Below, in pieces: positions 60,101-64,000 of a DNA stretch of 64,000 nucleotides. The stretch spans positions 1,875,805 through 1,939,804 of the forward strand of contig NC_079484.1 in assembly GCF_026230105.1 (NCBI RefSeq), in the 5' to 3' direction. Both the position numbers and the translations under genes were made by a program. This stretch comes from Diorhabda sublineata (taxonomy: Eukaryota; Arthropoda; Insecta; Coleoptera; Chrysomelidae). Position 1 is the stretch's first letter. Each line of letters begins with the position of its first letter. The notes under the pieces were generated by a model. The model was not told the origin of the DNA. It ran no database searches and saw nothing but the letters and a program-made list of their open reading frames with translations.

Positions 60101-61351
60101 AAATCGTTATATTGAATTATTTAAGCTCATGTGCATTTCACATTGAAGATCTATGATCATTAGTTGACAGTTGACACTGTATAGACGACATAAAGTTCGT
60201 TAATAAGTACTTATTCTTAATAAATCGTATTGATTTAAGTTTTTTTATATAAAATTTCTATAAACAGGTAAAAACAAATAAATACACCTTGTCATAAGTT
60301 CAACGCTTCATTTAACTTGTTCTAATTAATTATTTAAGTCTATATATGGAAGATCTATGATCTTTAATTGACATTTGACATTGTGTAGACGACTTGAAAT
60401 TTGTTTAACGTAAACCATTTGTAGGGTGAATAATAAACAGTTTTTCTTTATAAAACGTCCTGATTTTAATTGTTTTTTTTTTAATATAAAATTTCAAATA
60501 ACAGGTAGAAATAAATAAATACACTTTTTTTAATAAGCTAAACACCTTATTTAACTCATTTTATTAAATTATCCAAGTCTATGTCCTGTTCTGATTGAAG
60601 ATCTATGATAATAAGTTGGCATTTGACAGTTGACATTGTGCAAACTTTTTCTGTGGCAAAAAATTTATAGTTTACACTTTCTCTTGATAAATCCTATTGA
60701 TTTTAGGTTCATTTTAATAGAAAATTAGTTTTAAAAAATATGTGAAAATAAATGAATACACTTTGTAATATGTTTATTAAATAATTTCGAAAATTATTAA
60801 TATTGTGAACCATTTTCGTTGCTGGGCTGCTGGTTCACAACTTCCACTAGTATTTTGAGAAAACACTTACCTGGTGAAAAATTTAATTTGGGACAGGAAA
60901 TTAGTATTAGGAGGTGTACATTAAAAATAAATAACGGGTCGTTAAAAAAAACAAATTATAACATTTATTCCTTATTAATTTTTTGTTTCAGTCGAGAGAT
61001 AACAACGAATATCTGATGTTAACTCCAGACCGTTGTTTGATCTTCCCTTCCGTAGACTATGTGAGAAATTTAGTCACTAAACACAGTCTACGTCAGGGGA
61101 TTCCTGTTATCATAGATTGCTCCCATATATACGGGGCCGATTACACGGCAGCTACCGTAGTAGAAATTTTAACTCAAGATTTCGCAGCTAGAAACCAACC
61201 GTTGTTCTTCTTCAATTTGAAACCGTCAGTTTGTGCTGTATTCGAAGGGCTGGCGCCCAAGGACTTCGTAGTGTTTTATAGTGAAGACCAAATAGATCAA
61301 TTGCTTAAAGAAAGATCTTACGTTAAAAAAGAGGAGGTATTGAAGGTTTGA
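24113..61351 (+). CDS. SLC26-family anion transporter (SLC26A11-like), nine coding exons
   Basis: Exons: 24113-24147, 41532-41710, 42021-42311, 48599-48808, 49009-49229, 54844-55201, 57873-58175, 59524-59669 and 60992-61351. All junctions keep phase, giving 2103 nt and 700 residues. The family is shown by the N-terminal transmembrane signature (AGITVGLTVIPQALAYSNIAG across exon 3, then LSTVYGLYSS), CKDVPVGPSAISALM, IDATQEF, FPSTGSLSRSAVNNNSGVRT and TPYFYYIPKATLAG, and by a C-terminal STAS domain (about residues 590-690). The product should be a multi-pass membrane exchanger or transporter of sulfate or related anions. SLC26A11 proteins are about 600-650 residues; here a hydrophilic N-terminus of about 120 residues with a Gly run adds length. 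The acceptors of exons 3 (weak pyrimidine tract) and 1-2 joining are inferred from phase and frame. Introns 1, 3 and 5 carry satellites. A candidate AATAAA is at 61765-61770. Confidence 0.88.
24708..24900. mobile_element. MITE-like element with TATACAGGGTG termini
   Basis: A 193-bp segment is bounded by tatacagggtg (24708-24718) and its exact inverse caccctgtata (24890-24900). Internally, a perfect 11-bp-arm hairpin CGACTTCCGGT-tct-ACCGGAAGTCG lies at 24838-24862. No transposase is encoded. This is a non-autonomous DNA-transposon-like repeat in intron 1 of the SLC26-like gene. A further cagggtgta terminus at about 25130 suggests a second, partial copy next to it. Confidence 0.6.
25586..26776. 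repeat. Tandem array, unit about 253 bp, 4.7 copies
   Basis: The landmark CCTCTGCAGAAGCGG (one copy CTTCTGC) occurs at 25694, 25947, 26200, 26454 and 26708, steps of 253-254 bp. The first copy is shorter and more diverged at its left end. The middle copies carry a hairpin CGACAAC-tca-GTTGTCG. The array is markedly richer in G+C than its surroundings. It lies in intron 1 of the SLC26-like gene; open frames inside are repeat by-products. Confidence 0.95.
26777..28980. other. Intron 1 spacer with short degenerate repeats
   Basis: This stretch has no convincing exon. A G(A/G)GACCGG(C/T)TT...GTGGACGAG motif occurs twice (about 27448-27481 and 28000-28035), suggesting a small dispersed repeat. At 28406-28515, TTTGTCA(T/C)...TGTCACTTGTCCTTGATAATCAA repeats two to three times with a step of about 41 bp. 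Confidence 0.5.
28981..30462. repeat. Minisatellite, unit 135 bp, 11 copies
   Basis: AAATTGGTGCCGATCCGGC starts at 28981, 29116 and 29251 and so on, a strict 135-bp step. A four-unit (540-bp) higher-order repeat is visible: the variant TTCACGTCGCCGAGG recurs at about 29415 and 29955. Because 135 is divisible by three and the minus strand lacks stops, a 438-codon minus-strand frame spans the array, but it is best read as a repeat artefact. Within each unit CTTTGTTTACGTTGCC and GGCAATGTAAACAAAG form a 16-bp inverted repeat with one mismatch. Confidence 0.95.
30993..34760. repeat. Satellite array, unit 336 bp, about 11 copies, seeded by a TIR element
   Basis: The minus-strand frame start recurs at 32562, 33234, 33570, 33906 and 34242 in 336-bp steps. 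Two unit types exist: the common form, and one with GGAATAGTC...GATTGCATAG near 31795, 32795 and 34480. At the left edge a 23-bp sequence (31008-31030) is the exact inverse of the array-internal 31238-31260, as expected if a TIR element of about 275 bp was the founder. The palindrome TTTTGG-TCG-CCAAAA occurs in most units. On the plus strand each full unit has a 30-codon frame beginning MEKVLEDLKN (or MEEVPEDLKN). On the minus strand there is a 104-codon frame. Neither resembles a known protein. Confidence 0.95.
34761..35887. other. Spacer between 336-bp and 120-bp arrays
   Basis: About 1.1 kb of unique-looking intronic DNA with no recognisable exon. Its right end (35811-35875) carries the left copy of a direct repeat of about 60 bp that reappears at 37896-37960 on the other side of the 120-bp array. 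Confidence 0.5.
35888..37895. repeat. Satellite array, unit about 120 bp, about 17 copies
   Basis: GTCGCCAT recurs every 120 bp (about 36039, 36159 and 36279 onward), with GGATCCGCCATTT, CTAATTC(C/G)TCATCAGCGA and TGTAAACAATTTTCG in each unit. From about 37000 to 37790 the units form a 240-bp dimer repeated three times. The first unit starts CAATTTCGTCATTTTTTGG, nearly the same as the matching part of the 336-bp unit. Direct repeats of about 60 bp flank the array. Confidence 0.95.
38520..39133. repeat. Direct duplication of a segment of about 280 bp
   Basis: Copy 1 (38520-38802) and copy 2 (38821-39133) share AAACTTATTTATATACC, GGCGCGTCCGCC, GGCGCCGCGCGAATTCGCCG and CCGGACAGGACCGGCC, ending in TTTTGCACGCGTT and AGGTACCTCC. 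Copy 2 has about 25 extra bases near 39041-39065. Both copies are locally GC-rich in the middle. Confidence 0.85.
39222..39348. mobile_element. 127-bp MITE-like element with TACGAGGGT termini
   Basis: The left end tacgagggtagata (39222-39235) is matched by the inverted right end tatccaccctcgta (39335-39348), with one mismatch in 14. The interior carries TGTCACCTGTCAATTGTGACGTT, also present near 9735. There is no coding capacity. It is probably a non-autonomous DNA element. Confidence 0.55.
39841..41283. repeat. Satellite array, unit about 211 bp, seven copies in 422-bp dimers
   Basis: GATAAAATACTTTTATTTGAAAG recurs at about 39858, 40070, 40281, 40491, 40703, 40913 and 41125. Two forms alternate (GCGATAAAA...AGCTATAAAAGCTTGAG and GTGATAAAA...GAGCTGTAAAAGCTGGAG), so the true period is 422 bp. 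Minus-strand frames of 108 codons recur every 422 bp and are repeat by-products. The right end runs into a mariner transposase relic. Confidence 0.95.
41270..41450 (+). pseudogene. Mariner-family transposase fragment, frameshifted
   Basis: In one frame the sequence reads EKLQRLSAEIKQKLVENKM then LFHTQ, the region before the second catalytic Asp in mariner transposases. After a frameshift it reads FDLLLHAPYSPDLAPSDYF with LFP following. PYSPDLAPSDYFLFP is the hallmark around the third catalytic Asp (DD34D class). The intervening DNAPxH block is lost, and only some 60 residues remain. This is a dead relic about 80 bp upstream of exon 2 of the SLC26-like gene. Confidence 0.75.
41532..41710 (+). 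CDS. SLC26-like exon 2: hydrophilic N-terminus with polyglycine
   Basis: Acceptor attattttcag and donor gtgagt. It encodes SVHEKSDNDVQGA, then eight Gly from a (GGC)n run at about 41574-41597, then TNGTYTYYDNPALNASLDS and on to DFI. It has no membrane segment and is predicted cytosolic. The Gly run is an in-frame trinucleotide microsatellite and is likely to vary in length between individuals. Confidence 0.8.
42021..42311 (+). CDS. SLC26-like exon 3: first transmembrane region
   Basis: It encodes a basic segment (RKQLKKTCSKKKLYKRLPFL) followed by WLPNYNAECAVGDLVAGIT and the start of the conserved sulfate-transporter block ending AYSNIAG. The donor is gtaatt. The acceptor (aaattag at 42020) has a poor pyrimidine tract and is chosen because it keeps phase with exon 2; a slightly different upstream boundary is possible. 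Confidence 0.75.
42380..44280. repeat. Minisatellite, unit about 41 bp, about 45 copies (intron 3)
   Basis: The unit is AACGGTTTGTTTTTAAAGG plus AAACAGGTTCTAAAGAGAA, about 41 bp. Variants (GATAAAATAACCG, CAGATTC, CGATTTG, GGCTCT) occur in fixed order and recur in blocks, for example near 42573, 42780, 43105 and 43310, showing multi-unit higher-order copying. It starts about 70 bp after the exon 3 donor. Confidence 0.95.
44281..48260. repeat. Higher-order array, 368-bp period built from diverged 41-bp units (intron 3)
   Basis: The same AACGG-TTTATT / GGTTCTAAAG theme continues with more diverged sub-units. A period of 368 bp is clear from identical frame starts at 45529, 45897, 46265 and 46633. 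Landmarks are TTTGTTTTGGGATGAAAACAG and GGATGGAACTGTTTCTAA. The outer parts (44281-45100 and 46870-48260) hold less regular copies. Frames of about 79 codons in the repeat are by-products. Confidence 0.9.
48261..48598 (+). other. Degenerate edge of the intron 3 array and splice acceptor
   Basis: Decayed versions of the 41-bp unit (AACAG-TTTATTTTT, AAAACAGTTTCTAA) fade out here. The intron ends in ttatttttcag at 48598. Confidence 0.6.
48599..48808 (+). CDS. SLC26-like exon 4: transmembrane core, CKDVPVGPSA
   Basis: It encodes LSTVYGLYSSFLGPIVYILL, then GSCKDVPVGPSAISALM and a hydrophobic segment LLTFLTGLVLLLMGLLGLG. The DVPVGPSA part is typical of the SLC26A11 branch and insect relatives and lines the substrate site in the UraA-like fold. 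Donor gtaagt. Confidence 0.9.
49009..49229 (+). CDS. SLC26-like exon 5: transmembrane core
   Basis: It encodes FLIDFVSGPVSSGFISAVAL, then IIVTSQVKDVLGI and, after a hydrophilic loop, GIVCIAVLLILR. FxSxPVxxGFxSA is conserved in SLC26 proteins. It follows a 200-bp intron and ends in phase 0 at donor gtgagt. Confidence 0.9.
49590..54575. repeat. Satellite array, unit 263 bp, about 19 copies (intron 5)
   Basis: ATGACAGTCATTTTAAGC recurs at 49871, 50134 and 50397, a 263-bp step, and continues to about 54355. Each unit has GCCTATGGTAACCAGTTTTT, CAAAATACGTTTTCAC and an 8-bp-arm hairpin CAGATTTT...AAAATCTG. Three adjacent units near 53380-53940 share the variant TATTAAATTTCAGATTTTTG. The copies are extremely similar, with few point differences, so expansion is recent. 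Confidence 0.95.
54844..55201 (+). CDS. SLC26-like exon 6: loop and transmembrane segments
   Basis: It starts in phase 0 after ttttttcatag. It encodes IIGTIKIGSS, then SLWLISTARNAILVIVCGF, a loop with FKVIGPVPQGLPAFKLPPF, and GSAIIVVPLILILENISVC. The sequence RNAxxV and GLPxFKxPPF fit SLC26A11-like proteins. Donor gtaagt. Confidence 0.9.
55202..57872 (+). other. Intron 6, unique sequence with repeated GTGTTGCCA motifs
   Basis: This 2.7-kb intron has no tandem array and no recognisable exon. CAGTGTTGCCA or its inverse is found near 55231, 56139, 56943 and 57166. Open frames at 55559-55807 and 55897-56085 show no motifs. Confidence 0.5.
57873..58175 (+). CDS. SLC26-like exon 7: most conserved transporter block
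   Basis: It encodes NGKMIDATQEFIAIGICNIA, then SFVQAFPSTGSLSRSAVNNN and SGVRTPLGGLYTGIL, and TPYFYYIPKATLAGIIIAA to KPMWRSK. This is the SLC26 TM8-TM12 region, with the family hallmark G-S-x-S-R-S-A-V. Donor gtaagt. Confidence 0.95.
58176..59523 (+). other. Intron 7, no tandem array
   Basis: A 1.35-kb intron. It contains a CCAGGGCCGGCTTAAGC sequence near 58253 (related to GGACCGGCTT motifs elsewhere) and a CAGTGTTGCCA motif near 58340. It ends in a long T tract and tttttag. No exon was recognised. Confidence 0.5.
59524..59669 (+). CDS. SLC26-like exon 8: last transmembrane segments
   Basis: It encodes KSDLILGFATFIACLALALE, then IGILVGIGINILFILYHAAR and PKITVEKLR. The GxxxGIxxN helix and the following ARP are typical of the final transmembrane helix leading to the STAS domain. 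Ends in phase 0 at donor gtaagt. Confidence 0.9.
59890..60780. repeat. Degenerate tandem repeat, about 190-240 bp, four to five copies (intron 8)
   Basis: TTTGACAGTTGACA(C/T)TGT and GGTA(A/G)AAA(T/C)AAATAAATACAC recur in order near 59990/60077, 60170/60267, 60370/60504 and 60620/60741. Spacing varies and copies are diverged, unlike the sharp arrays in introns 1, 3 and 5. It is an older array. Confidence 0.65.
60992..61351 (+). CDS. SLC26-like exon 9: STAS domain and stop
   Basis: Acceptor ttttgtttcag; stop TGA at 61349-61351. It encodes a STAS domain: EYLMLTPDRCLIFPSVDYVR, PVIIDCSHIYGADYTAATVV and FFFNLKPSVCAVFEGL. The Asp-Cys-Ser/Thr-His-Ile-x-Gly-x-Asp pattern matches the SLC26A11-type STAS loop. 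It ends in a charged tail KKEEVLKV. Confidence 0.9.
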   Translation, partial: SRDNNEYLMLTPDRCLIFPSVDYVRNLVTKHSLRQGIPVIIDCSHIYGADYTAATVVEILTQDFAARNQPLFFFNLKPSVCAVFEGLAPKDFVVFYSEDQIDQLLKERSYVKKEEVLKV

Positions 61352-62572
61352 TTGTTACAAATTTATAAATAATGATAATTCAATGTTATTTTTTTGCATA
61401 TTATGTTTTTGTTTGTCTTTTAAATATGGTGATGTATACCGCTACTTTGGTGACCAAAAGGACAACAGTCAATCACTTAGTTTTGACTATTGTTTTGAAA
61501 AATGTATTCAATTTACTTATTTTCTTGATGTAGTTCAAAAAAAATTAGTTTTATCGTATTTTTATAGAGAAGAATTCTAGAAAAACATATTTTTTCCCAG
61601 TTTTTTCTAAAATCTATTCAAAATAATGGTTGACTCATTTTTTTTAATTCTTGCTAATATGATCTTGTTCTTCTGATCCTATTTTTGCTCATTTTTTTTC
61701 CAAATTTTTTCTATGTAACGATTTATACAGATTTTCTCAAAGAAAAGTTTATATTTTATGATTCAATAAAATAATTATCAAATTTCTTCTTCTTATATGT
61801 TCTGTCAATATTTTCTTATTGTTCCTTCAAACCTTCAAACATTTGCTGTATTTAGAAGAATTTAGATTGCTCCTGTTCTTCTTCAACTCTCCATTTATAT
61901 ATTTACATTTCTGTACTGATTATTTACTTCTATCACTTGTCATTTCACCTTTCGCTTGCTGGAAATGCTTCATATTCTTCTTCTTGTATGATCCGCCAGT
62001 ATCTTGTTATTATTTCTTCAGTTATTTGCTGTATTTGTAGGAATTTAATTGTTGGAATTCTTTTACTATATTGAATCTTCTATACATTTCAATTTCACCT
62101 TTCCTTTGGTTGCTATACCTCATTCTTCTTCTTGTATGGTCCACCTGCACCTCCTAATAATTTATTTTACTAAATATAGCCAAATCAGCTTATATTTTCT
62201 ATTTTAACTTATTCTTAACTTCAAATTTTCTTTCCCCGGTTGCATTTTTGTTATTACAAATATAATCTTTTACTTTTATGTCTGTTTTTTCTGGTTTTCT
62301 GTTTTGAGTACTGAATTTAATCAAAGTTATGATATTTCTCAATTCCTTTCTTCTTCTAAGGGTACGTTAATTCAGACTTTGTACCGATACCATTAATTTT
62401 AGACAATTTTGTTATATTTTAAGCTTCCACTGGTGAAACTCTTTTATCGGGTCCATTTGTGAATACATTTCTATATTTAACTCAAATATATCCTTTGGGA
62501 AGATTATTTCTCCTTATGATGGCATATTAAAATTATTTGGATCATTTAACTAAGTTGGAATATTTGGTAATG
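61352..62572 (+). other. 3' UTR and flank with degenerate repeats
   Basis: The candidate poly(A) signal AATAAA is at 61765-61770, about 415 bp after the stop. From about 61788 to 62160, TTCTTCTT(G/A)TATG(A/G)TCC and GCTGTATTT(A/G)(G/T)A(A/G)GAATTTA recur two to three times at spacings of 150-190 bp, a decayed tandem repeat. No gene was recognised. Confidence 0.5.
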
Positions 62573-62573
62573 T

Positions 62574-62744
62574 ACTGAACACACTATTTACACTACCACC
62601 CACCGTTTGGATAACCAAGTTATCGTCTTCAGAGACTGAAGGTAAACGGTTTACCTTCAGTCTCTGAAGACGATAACTTGGTTATCGAAACGCGCCTTAG
62701 ACAGTGTAATTTTGAGTGCTGGTGTAGTGGTAGTGTGTTCAGTG
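62574..62744. repeat. Back-to-back inverted pair of the hammerhead-like dispersed repeat
   Basis: Two arms meet at about 62648. The inner 38 bp (62610-62647 versus 62649-62686) are perfect inverses and would form a strong hairpin. The outer parts (TGAACACACTA...) also match but less exactly. The right arm on plus reads AGTCTCTGAAGA, CGATAAC-TTG-GTTATCG, AAACGCGCCTTAGACAG. The motif order CTGA-N-GA, stem, GAAAC, short stem resembles Penelope-like-element hammerheads. Confidence 0.7.
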
Positions 62745-64000
62745 GATCATTATTCAACAGTTACCAAGTCACAAAAAACTTTGATACTGAGTAGGCATAT
62801 GAAACATTCTGATCCGTCCAAACGTAGTATTTCAGTATTTCCTTGTTTAATCATAAGTCTTCCTATTTGTTAACTGCCTTATTTGTATATATGTATATCT
62901 CGCTTGTTCTTTAATCGATCTAATAGTAGTTCGAAATGTTTGTACATTTTTAATTAAAGTGTGTAAATTTGTGGAAATTGTATAAATTTGCTTTGATATG
63001 TTATATAAAAGCTATTAATCGATAAAAACTAAAAATTTAAAAACATTTTGTTGAATTATCGGTAGTTCTAGATTGTTTTTAACTCTTCATAAAGGTACGT
63101 AATAGTTTTGTATTATTCAATTCATAATTTTTCATAAATAATTATATATTTTAACTTCACTATGGACTGGGAAAGTGATAATTCATTTTTTTTGTAGAGA
63201 TTACTGATTTTTTTACTTTTGCTAATTTTGACCTAACAATAATTGATTTTTTTTAGTAAAAATATTCACAACGAAACGTAGTACAAATTAAATAGCCTCA
63301 TATTTACAACTCACTATCTATTTATCGATATTTTTGGAAAAAAAATTATTAGAAATTTATATTTTCACTTCCTAACCCAACTTTTCTATATACTCTAAAT
63401 AACTTTCATTACAATAGATGTTATACTTACTTTTATACGTCCACGTATTATTAACTACTAATTTTCATAAACACGGTGAAACACAGTCACTTGTATCATT
63501 TTTTTAACTTTAAGAAACTTTCACTGGTAAATAAACTTTAAGGGGGCTTCCCACGCTACGATAAATCGTAACAATGTATAACCCTGTCAAATGTCACTTA
63601 ACCGTTATCGACCCCAGAACTACTTTACGTAAAACTTCTCAATAAATATAATTAAAAATTTTCGAGTTCATCTGCTTGCATTTTTTGTCATTGTTACAGC
63701 AACAGTCTAAACGTCACTAAATAACTTGGAAACAAGATAAATTGTAACAATCTGATCGTTACGATAAATTGCTTCAACTTATCATACCGTGTAAAATTCC
63801 CTTAAACAATCAGAAACAGTTTATGTCTGATTTTACCATGGAACAGACCAGTGTTACCATCTTGTTTTATGACGTCACGCTTTCCTTGTCTATTGTATTA
63901 TTACAGTATTAGGTGTTGCATACTATAGAGGTAAACAGTACAGTTATTGGTCCTTTTAGAAACAACATTACAACACGATTAGTTTGCTTTCACTGGCTGT
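62745..64000. other. Right-hand intergenic DNA
   Basis: A+T-rich sequence with no exon, RNA gene or tandem array recognised. Confidence 0.5.

Overview
This is nuclear insect DNA, A+T-rich, with short exons and GT-AG introns. A beetle is plausible, because it combines a CYP9-type P450 pair with an ecdysteroid-kinase-like gene, but the sequence alone does not prove the order. Four protein-coding genes can be supported. No tRNA, rRNA or CRISPR was seen.

Left third (1-15.5 kb): a putative detoxification or hormone-metabolism neighbourhood. An EcKL (CHK kinase-like) gene reads leftward off the window edge (1-1666, minus). It is head-to-head with a six-exon cytochrome P450 of the CYP9 type (4957-9483, plus), which is tail-to-tail with a second CYP9-type gene (10640-15477, minus). 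All five introns of the two P450s interrupt the protein at equivalent places and in the same phase, so they are an inverted duplicate pair.

Middle (15.5-24.1 kb): non-coding DNA, then a 3.1-kb satellite with a ~113-bp unit (20118-23187), then the presumed promoter and 5' UTR of the next gene.

Right two thirds (24113-61351, plus): one SLC26-family anion transporter gene (SLC26A11-like). I reconstructed nine coding exons, all joined in phase, giving a 700-residue protein. The exons total 2.1 kb but span 37.2 kb, because introns 1, 3 and 5 are filled with tandem arrays. In order these have units of ~253, 135, 336, ~120, ~211, 41 (plus a ~368-bp higher-order unit) and 263 bp. The units look mostly unrelated, and several show higher-order structure. 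One array (336 bp) appears to derive from a terminal-inverted-repeat element, one (211 bp) abuts a mariner transposase relic, and the 120-bp array is bracketed by a direct repeat.

Right end (61.4-64 kb): 3' flank with degenerate repeats and a back-to-back inverted copy of a dispersed repeat. That repeat resembles a Penelope-type hammerhead ribozyme motif, and further copies lie in introns 4 and 5 of the first P450.

Most apparent long ORFs inside the arrays are by-products of tandem repetition and are not called as genes. The most unusual features are the multi-satellite introns, the hammerhead-like family, and the P450 I-helix substitutions.
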